Origin: an uncultured bacterium
Lineage (GTDB): Bacteria; Actinomycetota; Coriobacteriia; Coriobacteriales; Coriobacteriaceae
Assembly: GCA_905215065.1 (NCBI GenBank)
Contig: CAJMOF010000024.1
Coordinates: 1-20,333, forward strand
DNA: 20,333 nt
Direction: 5' to 3'
In this document: piece by piece, positions 1 to 6,744 of the stretch
How the letters are laid out: every line of letters starts with the position of its first letter
Position numbering within the stretch: position 1 is the stretch's first letter
Program-made: the position numbers and the translations under genes
The notes under the pieces: generated by a model
The model's database searches: none
What the model saw: the letters and a program-made list of their open reading frames with translations, nothing else
What the model was told of the DNA's origin: nothing

Positions 1-41
1 CTTCCTCTGAGAAGTTCGCGAAGCCCACTTCTCAGAGGAAG
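1..41 (-). terminator. Perfect 14-bp inverted repeat after xfp, probable terminator
   Basis: Positions 1-14 (CTTCCTCTGAGAAG) are the exact reverse complement of 28-41, with a 13-nt loop that itself holds the palindrome TTCGCGAA. It lies about 45 nt downstream of the xfp stop on the minus strand, where a terminator is expected. The U-tract that would confirm a terminator lies outside the window, so a repeat element is an alternative. Confidence 0.5.
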
Positions 42-84
42 GCGCCCGCCCGGAGGCGGCCCCAGCGCGAGACCGTCCCGGATG

Positions 85-2613
85 CTATTCGTTGTCGCCG
101 GCAGTTAGCTGCGTTGCGGAGAGTGCGCCGTCGGCAGCAGTTGCGGCAGCGGCATCGGGCCAGACCCAGTCGGTAAAGGCCGGGTGATCGAAGCCCTCGT
201 CGCACGCGAACTCAAAGGCCTCGGTGCGGAAGGCCTCCCACTTATCAATCTGCTCGGCAAACTTATCGGCGTCGACCATGCGCAGCACGTCGGCGGCAAG
301 CGCCCAGCGGTCCATGTTGTTCAGACGCAGCATGTCGAACGGCGTGGTCGTGGAGCCTTTCTCCTCGTAGCCGTGGACGCGGAAGGCATCGTGGCCGGGG
401 CGGTTCCAAATCAGACGGCGGATCGTGCCGGCATAGGCGTGGAATGCGAAGAGCACGGGCTTCTCGCCGCAACCGAACAGCTCAGCCCAGCGCTCATCGC
501 TGATGGCCTGGTCGTTCTCGCAGGCGTTCTGGATCTTGAGCAGCTCGACCACGTTGACGAACCACACCTTAATGCCTAGCTCGCGCAACATATCGGTTGC
601 AGCCAGGGCCTCGAGCGTCGGCACGTCGCCGCAGGTGGCGACCACGACGTCAGCCTCGGCGAGCGAATCGGCGGTCGATGCCCACTTCCAAGTTGCGACG
701 CCCTCGGCGAGCTCGGCCTTTGCCTCGTCGACCGTCTGGAAGGTGGGGGCGGGCTGCTTGCCGCAGAAGATGGCGTTGACGCAGTCGGTGGACTGGTAGA
801 CACGCTCGGCCACAGCGAGAGCCATATTGGCGTCAGCCGGATAGTAAGCATTCACGATATGCGCGTCGTTGGCCTTGTTGAGCAGCAGGTCGATAAAGCC
901 GGGGTCCTGGTGCGAGAAGCCGTTGTGGTCCTGGCGCCACACGTGGCTCGACAGCAAAATGTTGAGGCCGCTGATGGGAGCACGCCACGGAATCTCGCGC
1001 TTGGTGGCCTCGAGCCATTTGCAGTGCTGGTTGACCATGGAATCGACGACGTGGACAAAGCTCTCGTAGGAGCTCCACACGCCGGAGCGTCCGGTGAGCA
1101 CGTAGGCTTCGAGGAAACCCTCACATTGGTGCTCGGACAGCTGCTCGACAACCTTACCGGAGCCGGCCAGCAGCTCGTCGTTGGCCTCGTCCTCGTAGAA
1201 TCCGGCATCCCACTGCTTCTTGGTCACCTTGTAGGCAGCCTGTAGGCGGTTGGACGCGGTCTCGTCGGGACCGAAGATGCGGAAGTCGTCCATGTTCTTG
1301 GCCAGGACGTCGGCGGTGTACTCACCAAAGACACGGGCGGCCTCGGTGGAGCCCCAGCCGTGACCCTTGCTTGCGACGGGGATCTCGTGGGCGTGGATAT
1401 CGGGCAGCTCGAGCTCGCGGCGCACCTTGCCGCCGTTTGCGTTGGGATTGGCGCCGATGCGCAGCTCGCCGGTCGGCATAAAGGCCGTCACCTCGGGGCG
1501 CACCTGGCCCTCGGGCGTAAAGAGTTCCTCGGGCTTGTAGGAGCGCAGCCACTCGCGAAGCACGCGGAAGTGCTCGTGGGTGTCCTTGGCACTCGCCAGC
1601 GGCACCTGATGCGCGCGCCAGGAGTCCTCGGTCTTCTTGCCGTCGATGTGCTTGGGGCAAGTCCAGCCCTTGGGCGTGCGGAACACGATCATGGGATAGG
1701 CCGGGCGGACCACGGTCTCGCCCGCGGCGGCCTGGGCCTGTGCGGCGGCCTTGATATCGCAGATCTCGTCAAAGACCTGCTCAAACAGGGCGGCGAAACG
1801 CTCGTGGATGCTCACGTGGCTCTCGTCGTCAAAGCCGGCGACAAAGAAGTGCGGCTTGTAGCCCATGCCCTCAAAGAACTTGGTGAGCTCCTCGTCGGAC
1901 ACGCGGGCAAGGATGGTGGGGTTGGCGATCTTGTAGCCGTTGAGGTGCAGGATCGGCAGGACGATACCGTCGGTTGCCGGGTTCACGAGCTTGTTGGACT
2001 GCCAAGAGGTCGCGAGCGGACCGGTCTCGGACTCGCCATCTCCCACCACGGCCACGGCCAGCAGGCTCGGGTTGTCCATGACGGCACCGTAGGCATGGCT
2101 GAGCGTGTAGCCGAGCTCGCCGCCCTCGTGGATGGAGCCGGGCGTCTCGGGCGCAAAGTGGCTCGGGATGCCGCCGGGATAGGAGAACTGGCGGAAGAAC
2201 TTCTGCAGGCCAGCCTCGTCATTGGTGATGTCGGGACGAATCTCACGGTAGGTGCCATCGAGCAGCGACTGGGCGGTGCCGGCAGGGCCACCGTGGCCCG
2301 GTCCCATCAGAAAGATGGCGTTCTGGTTGTGATCGGCAATAAGGCGGTTGACGTGGCCGAACAGGAAGTTAATGCCGGGCGTGGTGCCCCAGTGACCGAC
2401 CAGGCGGTGCTTAACGTCCGGGCGACCAAAGTCGCGCGTCTCACCGGTTTTCTCGTCAACAAAGTCGGGGCGCATCAGCGGGTTGGAGCGAAGGTAAATC
2501 TGGCCGACGGACAGGTAGTTCGAGGCACGCCAATACAGGTCGACGCCCTCGAGCTCGGAAGCCGGCACCTCGTGGCCCAGCTTTTGCCACGGCGTTCCCA
2601 GAGTTATAGCCAT
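85..2613 (-). CDS. xfp: Xylulose-5-phosphate/fructose-6-phosphate phosphoketolase
   Basis: Cytosolic thiamine-diphosphate enzyme that splits xylulose-5-P (and usually fructose-6-P) with phosphate into acetyl-phosphate plus glyceraldehyde-3-P (or erythrose-4-P); key step of the phosphoketolase/bifid shunt. The 842-residue product shows the family landmarks in order: GHWGTTPG (73-80), GPGHGGPAGT (about 104-113), SHFAPETPGSIHEGGELGY (151-169), the ThDP-binding GDGESETGP (191-199) with LHLNGYKIANPT about 30 residues later, and the C-terminal GSTTTPFDMLRLNN stretch. It is slightly longer than the usual ~790-825 residues because of an Ala-rich tail. The ATG at 2613 has AAGGGA 8 nt upstream. The gene sits directly downstream of a LacI-type regulator in the same direction, and its promoter region holds two strong LacI-type operators, so sugar-responsive repression is likely. 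Confidence 0.96.
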   Translation of the reverse strand: MAITLGTPWQKLGHEVPASELEGVDLYWRASNYLSVGQIYLRSNPLMRPDFVDEKTGETRDFGRPDVKHRLVGHWGTTPGINFLFGHVNRLIADHNQNAIFLMGPGHGGPAGTAQSLLDGTYREIRPDITNDEAGLQKFFRQFSYPGGIPSHFAPETPGSIHEGGELGYTLSHAYGAVMDNPSLLAVAVVGDGESETGPLATSWQSNKLVNPATDGIVLPILHLNGYKIANPTILARVSDEELTKFFEGMGYKPHFFVAGFDDESHVSIHERFAALFEQVFDEICDIKAAAQAQAAAGETVVRPAYPMIVFRTPKGWTCPKHIDGKKTEDSWRAHQVPLASAKDTHEHFRVLREWLRSYKPEELFTPEGQVRPEVTAFMPTGELRIGANPNANGGKVRRELELPDIHAHEIPVASKGHGWGSTEAARVFGEYTADVLAKNMDDFRIFGPDETASNRLQAAYKVTKKQWDAGFYEDEANDELLAGSGKVVEQLSEHQCEGFLEAYVLTGRSGVWSSYESFVHVVDSMVNQHCKWLEATKREIPWRAPISGLNILLSSHVWRQDHNGFSHQDPGFIDLLLNKANDAHIVNAYYPADANMALAVAERVYQSTDCVNAIFCGKQPAPTFQTVDEAKAELAEGVATWKWASTADSLAEADVVVATCGDVPTLEALAATDMLRELGIKVWFVNVVELLKIQNACENDQAISDERWAELFGCGEKPVLFAFHAYAGTIRRLIWNRPGHDAFRVHGYEEKGSTTTPFDMLRLNNMDRWALAADVLRMVDADKFAEQIDKWEAFRTEAFEFACDEGFDHPAFTDWVWPDAAAATAADGALSATQLTAGDNE

Positions 2614-2671
2614 TGTTTATGTCCCTTCGCTGTAAGGTCACCCTCCAATACGGCAACCTTTCGTTGAGACA

Positions 2672-2717
2672 AGTATATTTGGTAAAACGTTTTATCAGTA
2701 TGATAAAACGTTTTACC
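2672..2717 (-). promoter_or_regulatory. xfp promoter with twin LacI-type operators
   Basis: GGTAAAACGTTTTATC (2681-2696) and GATAAAACGTTTTACC (2702-2717) are exact reverse complements, separated by AGTAT. Each is itself centred on the palindrome AAAACGTTTT, and the two centres are 21 bp apart, about two helical turns. Next to them on the minus strand is a -10-like TATACT (complement of 2672-2677), so bound repressor would cover the spacer and -35 region. No good -35 hexamer is visible. The leader to the xfp ATG is about 58 nt. Confidence 0.75.
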
Positions 2718-2806
2718 ATCCTGATTTGCCATGTTGACAGGCAGAAGCAGACATTCATCTGCGGCATTGCCTGTCACAGGTGCTCCACATTCAGTCTCTG
2801 CAAATT

Positions 2807-2822
2807 GATAAACGTGTTTAGC
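2807..2822. promoter_or_regulatory. Degenerate LacI-type operator at the lacI 3' end
   Basis: GATAAACGTGTTTAGC holds the inverted arms TAAAC/GTTTA around GT and resembles the xfp operators (GATAAAACGTTTTACC). It overlaps the stop codon of the regulator gene, about 100 bp upstream of the main operators. An auxiliary or looping site is possible; it could also be chance similarity. Confidence 0.35.
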
Positions 2823-3846
2823 TGTGTTTAGTAAGCTCGAGTACGCTGTCCTTAACGATAAGCGCCGGCTCCAGAACGACCTCTTCGGCACGCCTACCGC
2901 CCCTACCGGCAAGGCGCTTGGACATGCAGCCAAAAGCATGCTCGGCAAGGACACCAGGATCCTGCTCAATCGCGGTCAGCGCCGGCTCAAAGAGAACGTC
3001 GGCCGCCGAGTTGTCATAGCTCACCACCGAGATATCGTCCGGAATGCTCTTCCCCATCTCGTGCAGGCGCTTGAGCAAACCGAGGGCAATGTTATCCGAG
3101 CTTGCGAACACGGCGGTGGCGTCGGTTGCGAGCACCGCCTCCGAGGCCTCGTAGGCACTCGGAATGTAGTACTCGCTCTCAAACTCCAAACGCGCGTCGA
3201 TCGGCAGGCCAACCTCACGCAACGCGCGCTCATAGCCGGCAAGTCGCTTGCGGCCCGTATTGGAACGGCGCGCGTTAACCAAGCAGGCAATGCGACGGTG
3301 CCCCTGTTCGATCAAGTAGCGGGTAGCCATGTAGCCACCCATCTCGTGGTCGAACATCACCTTGTCGCACTCGAGTCCCTCAATGGCACGGTCAACCATT
3401 ACCGCCGGGATAGGCAGATGGCTGACCTCTTCGCGCAGAGCGCGGTCGTCCGAGAACTCGTCGCCCACGACCAAGAACACGCCATCGACGCCACGCGTCA
3501 CCAGCTGGCGCAGGAGCTCCAGATCGTCCTCGGCACTTCCACCCGAGCTGGTAATAAAGAGCGCGTAGCCGTCCACGCGGCAGCGCTTTTCCAGGCTGCC
3601 GGCGAGCGAGGCAAAAAAGCGGCTCTCGATGTTGGGAACGATAAGGCCCAGCGTGCGCGACTCGCGCATGACCAGGCTGCGCGCAATCTGGTTAGGAACA
3701 TAGTGGTTGCGCGCCGCGACCTCTTTGATGCGCTTGCGGTTTTCTTCCGAGATGCGACAAGGCCGATTGTTAAGGACAAGCGAGACCGATGAGGGGGAAA
3801 GCCCCACCTCCTGGGCAATCTGCTTAAGAGTAACTTTGTTGCCCAT
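2818..3846 (-). CDS. LacI-family transcriptional regulator next to xfp
   Basis: DNA-binding sugar-responsive regulator of 342 residues, a typical LacI/GalR length. The N-terminal helix-turn-helix VTLKQIAQEVGLSPSSVSLV (5-24) with LNNR is followed by the hinge helix (YVPNQIARSL, about 49-58). From about residue 64 (RTLGLIVPNI) a periplasmic-binding-protein-like effector domain runs to the end, with SSDNIALGLLKRLHEMGKSIPDDISVVSYD typical of the family (here read as two stretches around residue 250). I chose the ATG at 3846, which has GGAAGGAG 6 nt upstream; the reading frame is open to 3969 but that extension runs into a repeat and has no ribosome site. It probably represses xfp through the operators at 2681-2717 and may regulate itself through the half-matching site at 3910-3924. 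The effector is unknown. Confidence 0.92.
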   Translation of the reverse strand: MGNKVTLKQIAQEVGLSPSSVSLVLNNRPCRISEENRKRIKEVAARNHYVPNQIARSLVMRESRTLGLIVPNIESRFFASLAGSLEKRCRVDGYALFITSSGGSAEDDLELLRQLVTRGVDGVFLVVGDEFSDDRALREEVSHLPIPAVMVDRAIEGLECDKVMFDHEMGGYMATRYLIEQGHRRIACLVNARRSNTGRKRLAGYERALREVGLPIDARLEFESEYYIPSAYEASEAVLATDATAVFASSDNIALGLLKRLHEMGKSIPDDISVVSYDNSAADVLFEPALTAIEQDPGVLAEHAFGCMSKRLAGRGGRRAEEVVLEPALIVKDSVLELTKHS

Positions 3847-3909
3847 CTCGCTCCTTCCGAGTATTCGCGCAATCTCTTGAAAGTATAGCGACCGTCCCTC
3901 TACCTTGAT

Positions 3910-3924
3910 GATAAACACTTTACC
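3910..3924. promoter_or_regulatory. Operator-like site upstream of the LacI regulator
   Basis: GATAAACACTTTACC has the same half-sites (GATAAA and TTTACC) as the xfp operators but a 3-nt instead of a 4-nt centre. It lies 64-78 bp upstream of the regulator ATG, and another half-site, TTTTATC, occurs at 3942-3948. This suggests autoregulation; the one-base spacing change makes the call tentative. Confidence 0.4.
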
Positions 3925-3955
3925 AATCCGGTAGACGGCTGTTTTATCGCCGCGA

Positions 3956-4021
3956 TTGGTGCAAAGCAACCTGACCCCTTTGCACCATGTGATGCATTGG
4001 GGTCAGGTTGCTTTGCACCAA
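3956..4021. repeat. Perfect 23-bp inverted repeat, REP-like element
   Basis: Positions 3956-3978 and 3999-4021 are exact reverse complements (outer ends TTGGTGCAAAG / CTTTGCACCAA, inner ends CCTGACCCC / GGGGTCAGG) around a 20-nt loop. The loop carries a third copy of CTTTGCACC (3978-3986), so the left arm could pair in two ways. It sits in the divergent gap between the LacI regulator and murB. No T-run follows on either strand, so it is not an obvious terminator; a dispersed REP/MITE-type element is the likeliest reading. Confidence 0.7.
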
Positions 4022-4037
4022 ATCCATCCGGGTGGGG

Positions 4038-4043
4038 TATATT
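4038..4043 (+). promoter_or_regulatory. Possible murB -10 element
   Basis: TATATT matches the -10 consensus at five of six bases and lies about 45 nt upstream of the murB ATG. There is no clear -35 hexamer: the position 17 bp upstream falls inside the right arm of the inverted repeat (GCACCA). Confidence 0.3.
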
Positions 4044-4086
4044 GCATTCGATTGATGAAAACGACCACCATAAGGCGGATATTCGT

Positions 4087-5049
4087 ATGCACGAAAATGA
4101 CTTTTTTAACGAGGACCTGCTCTGCGCGCTCGCCGGTGTTGCCGGCGAGGACAACGTGCTCATGAGCGAGCCCATGCGCGAGCACACCACGTTTAAGATC
4201 GGCGGCCCGGCCGATGTCTTTGTCACGCCCGATACCGAGCAGGGACTCGTCGCCACGCTTGACACCTGCTACCGCTGCGATCTGCCGCTCACCATCGTGG
4301 GCAACGGCTCCGACCTGCTCGTCGGTGACAAGGGTATCCGCGGTGTCGTCGTGGCACTGGGCGAAGGCCTCTCTAATATCACCGTCGACGGCACGCATGT
4401 TACGGCAGCAGCCGGCGCGCTACTCTCGGACGTAGCGGCTGCGGCAGCCGAGACTGGTCTTACCGGCATGGAGCCCCTCTCGGGCATCCCCGGCTCGGTC
4501 GGCGGCGCCTGCTATATGAACGCCGGTGCCTATGGCGCCTGCATGGCCAATGTTTTGGAGTCCGTGCGCGTCTATAAGCCCGCCCGCGCGCTCGACGACG
4601 GCACCCGCGGCAGCGGCAATATCATTGAGTTCGATGTCGACGAGCTTAACCTGGGCTATCGCAAGAGCCGTATCGCCGACGACGGCCTTATCGTGCTCTC
4701 TGCCACCTTTAACCTTGCCCCGGGCAACGCCGCGATGATCAAGGCCGACATGGACGACTACCGTCAACGCCGCGAGGACAAGCAGCCGCTCGACATGCCG
4801 AGCGCCGGCTCCACCTTCAAGCGCCCTGAGGGCCACTTTGCCGGCAAGCTCATCATGGACGCCGGCCTGCGCGGCCACGCTGTCGGCGGTGCCCAGGTGA
4901 GCGAGAAGCACTGCGGCTTCATCGTCAACGCCGACCACGCCACCGCCGCCGACGTCGACGAACTCATCCGCCACATTCAAGCAACCGTCAAGGACCAATT
5001 CGGAGTAGACCTACAACCCGAAGTCCACCGAGTCGGCGAATTCCTTTAA
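4087..5049 (+). CDS. murB: UDP-N-acetylenolpyruvoylglucosamine reductase
   Basis: Cytosolic FAD enzyme that reduces the enolpyruvyl ether of UDP-GlcNAc with NADPH to give UDP-N-acetylmuramate, second committed step of peptidoglycan precursor synthesis. The 320-residue product has the FAD-binding TTFKIGGPADVFVTP (34-48), VGNGSDLLVGDKG (71-83) and GIPGSVGGACYMNAGAYG (133-150), then the MurB C-terminal domain with GYRKSR (190-195), SAGSTFKRP (239-247; Ser242 as the expected proton donor) and the terminal catalytic Glu in LQPEVHRVG (Glu312). I start at ATG 4087 with AAGGCGG upstream; an in-frame ATG at 3997 lies inside the inverted repeat and would add 30 unrelated residues. It appears monocistronic, with its own terminator. 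Confidence 0.96.
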   Translation: MHENDFFNEDLLCALAGVAGEDNVLMSEPMREHTTFKIGGPADVFVTPDTEQGLVATLDTCYRCDLPLTIVGNGSDLLVGDKGIRGVVVALGEGLSNITVDGTHVTAAAGALLSDVAAAAAETGLTGMEPLSGIPGSVGGACYMNAGAYGACMANVLESVRVYKPARALDDGTRGSGNIIEFDVDELNLGYRKSRIADDGLIVLSATFNLAPGNAAMIKADMDDYRQRREDKQPLDMPSAGSTFKRPEGHFAGKLIMDAGLRGHAVGGAQVSEKHCGFIVNADHATAADVDELIRHIQATVKDQFGVDLQPEVHRVGEFL

Positions 5050-5053
5050 CAAA

Positions 5054-5085
5054 GAAGGCCCCGAAAGGGGCCTTCACTTTCTTTT
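5054..5085 (+). terminator. Rho-independent terminator of murB
   Basis: A 9-bp perfect stem GAAGGCCCC / GGGGCCTTC (5054-5062, 5067-5075) closes on a GAAA tetraloop and is followed by the T-rich ACTTTCTTTT. It begins 5 nt after the murB stop codon. Confidence 0.92.
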
Positions 5086-5130
5086 ATTCAGACAACCAGT
5101 CCGGTGAGTTGTGCTCAGGACCCGAGAGAA

Positions 5131-5260
5131 CCGCGTGCCCGCCCGCGATATATTTGATTGATCGCGAGTTCCGCACGCAAAGAAGGCCACTTAATGTGGC
5201 CTTCGTCTTGCGCAGGACTGCCCGAGCAGGCAATCAAATATATCGCGGGCGGGCACGCGG
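5131..5260. repeat. 130-bp element with 30-bp perfect inverted arms
   Basis: Positions 5131-5160 (beginning CCGCGTGCCCGCC, ending TATATTTGATTG) are the exact reverse complement of 5231-5260. The 70-nt centre holds a second hairpin (5182-5204). The identity stops sharply at both outer ends, as in a terminal-inverted-repeat element, but I see no flanking target duplication and no transposase. It fills the convergent gap between murB and the peptidase gene. A MITE-like relic or a nested bidirectional terminator are the two options. Confidence 0.75.
5180..5204 (-). terminator. Hairpin likely terminating the cell-wall peptidase gene
   Basis: GAAGGCCAC (5182-5190) and GTGGCCTTC (5196-5204) form a perfect 9-bp stem with a TTAAT loop. 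On the minus strand it is followed only by a short CTTTGCG, so termination may be weak. It lies 67 nt beyond the stop codon at 5272, in the centre of the larger inverted repeat. Confidence 0.5.
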
Positions 5261-5271
5261 CCCCGTCGGCT

Positions 5272-6477
5272 TTACGACAGCGCAATACCGCCGAGCCAGC
5301 CCCAGCGCACGCCAGAGCCAGTACCATAAAAGCTAATGAACGAATCGAGCGACTTCGATGTAATGGCGCCCTCGTTGCTCATAACGATGCCGCCGCCAAC
5401 ATAGATGCCCACATGGCCATACAGCAGGCCCGGCGTACCGGTGCCGCTATGCGAGGAGTCAGCCACAATCATGCCCACCTGCAGCGCCGAGCGGTCGGAG
5501 CTATAGCACCAGGCGTTAAACATATCGCACGCGTTACCGCCAAAGTAGCCAACGCCGGCGTTACGGAAGACATTGGTAACCCACGCCGCGCACCAGTTCT
5601 GACCCGGCGAAGGCGTGGAGTAGCACGCGTTGACGACGGCCTGCTGCTTGCCCGAGCCGGCATTCTGCTGCGGAGTTCCGGGCGCATACGATCCGCCACC
5701 CGAGCTCGAACCACCCGAGTAGGAATTGTTCTTGTTCGCGGCGGCCGCGGCAGCGGCGGCCTTCTTGGCAGCCTCCTCAGCCTGGGCGGCAGCGAGAATC
5801 TCGGAATCGCGCTGAGCCATGAGCTCCTTGACGTCTTCGGAAAGACCGCTCAGCACGGTCTGGACCTCTTGCTGCTTGGCCTGCATGTCCTGCATCTGGG
5901 CAGTCTGCTGGTCCTTGAGCTTCTCCAAGTCGGCCTTCTGTGACTCGAGCGCGGTCTTTTGCGCATCGAGCTCTTCCTGGATGGTCTGGATGTCCTCGAT
6001 GGCGTCGCGGTCGCTCTTGTTGACCTTCTCAACATAGTGCGCATTGGCGACGAGCTCCTCAAATGAGCCCGAAGCCAGTAGCAGCGACAGGATGTTGGTG
6101 CCGCCCGACTTGTAGCTGGCGGCAACGCGATCGGAAAGATCGTTGCGCTTCTTTTTGAGCTCGGCCTTCTTTTCATCAATCTGTGCCTGCGTGCTGTCAA
6201 TCTGGCCCTGTACGCCCTCGATATCGTTGAGGGTCTGGGCGTTTTTGTTGGCCAGCGCCGCATATTCATTTGCGATGCTGTCGAGTTGCGCCTGGACCTC
6301 GTCGAGCTGGGCCTGGGCGGCATTCAGTTTGTCAGTGGTTTCTTGGCTGGCCTCAGCCGCATGGGCGCGAGCGGGCAGACCAAAAAGAACGGCTGCAGAA
6401 GCTGCGCCGAACAGAGCCTTGAGGGCAGTGCGACGCGAGAGCTCCTGGGAAAGGATGGAATCGCTGTTTGGTGACAT
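5272..6477 (-). CDS. Tat-exported coiled-coil cell-wall peptidase (CHAP/NlpC-like C-terminus)
   Basis: Predicted secreted peptidoglycan hydrolase of 401 residues. The N-terminus has a twin-arginine motif, SRRTALK (14-20), a hydrophobic stretch and a likely signal cleavage after AHA (about residue 40). Residues 45-245 are rich in Gln, Glu, Lys and Ala in a coiled-coil pattern, like the PcsB/CwlO-type N-terminal domain, with KSGGTNILSLLLASGSFEEL (about 123-142) between the helices. An Ala run and a Ser/Gly/Pro linker (250-275) lead to a catalytic domain with NWCAAWVTNVF (Cys296) and LLYGHVGIYVGGG (His355), fitting a Cys/His CHAP or NlpC/P60 fold. Start ATG at 6477 with GGAG 5-6 nt upstream. The fine family (CHAP versus NlpC/P60) is not settled by eye. 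A role in cell division or wall turnover is inferred from the architecture. Confidence 0.85.
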   Translation of the reverse strand: MSPNSDSILSQELSRRTALKALFGAASAAVLFGLPARAHAAEASQETTDKLNAAQAQLDEVQAQLDSIANEYAALANKNAQTLNDIEGVQGQIDSTQAQIDEKKAELKKKRNDLSDRVAASYKSGGTNILSLLLASGSFEELVANAHYVEKVNKSDRDAIEDIQTIQEELDAQKTALESQKADLEKLKDQQTAQMQDMQAKQQEVQTVLSGLSEDVKELMAQRDSEILAAAQAEEAAKKAAAAAAAANKNNSYSGGSSSGGGSYAPGTPQQNAGSGKQQAVVNACYSTPSPGQNWCAAWVTNVFRNAGVGYFGGNACDMFNAWCYSSDRSALQVGMIVADSSHSGTGTPGLLYGHVGIYVGGGIVMSNEGAITSKSLDSFISFYGTGSGVRWGWLGGIALS

Positions 6478-6744
6478 ATCTACTCCGTTACATGTTTATT
6501 TATATGTCGCTCAACTCATACATATTAGCGTACATCCGGCGCATCCCAACGATTTCCACGAACGGCAGCAAACCGTATGGTCGGCGGCTCGTATGCAAGT
6601 GCCAAAGTCGAGGTTATGCCCACGCAAGCATTTCTATGAGTACGTTAACATCAATCCTCTGGTTTTCCCGCTGTGCACGTTCTTGGCACCCCTACCTGCG
6701 CTATACTCCCCTCAAGAAGTGTTCCTGATTCGATAGGAGACTAC
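6478..6744. other. Divergent intergenic region, peptidase/galE
   Basis: A 267-bp gap without a credible gene. The part next to the peptidase gene is AT-rich (around 6490-6535) and should contain its minus-strand promoter (TATAAA- and TAATAT-like stretches). On the plus side TATACT at 6702-6707 is a possible galE -10, with TTGGCA at 6683-6688 too close (13 bp) to be a convincing -35. No palindrome or repeat stands out. Confidence 0.4.

Noticed and set aside
1360..2667. Long plus-strand open frame opposite xfp
   Set aside because: It is the antisense shadow of a clear phosphoketolase gene in GC-rich DNA; its translation has no recognisable domain and low-complexity composition.
3847..3969. N-terminal extension of the LacI regulator
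   Set aside because: Residues before MGNKVTLKQ do not belong to the family, and GGAAGGAG sits right before the ATG at 3846.
3997..4086. Upstream ATG start for murB
   Set aside because: It lies inside the 23-bp inverted repeat, has no ribosome site, and adds residues not seen in MurB; the ATG at 4087 has a Shine-Dalgarno.
5131..5260. Invertible promoter or phase-variation switch
   Set aside because: The arms are inverted as required, but the 70-nt core contains a terminator-like hairpin and no promoter, the flanking genes point towards it, and no recombinase gene is in view.
5109..5336. Small open frames in the murB/peptidase gap
   Set aside because: They translate the inverted repeat in both directions and have no ribosome site; no evidence of a gene.
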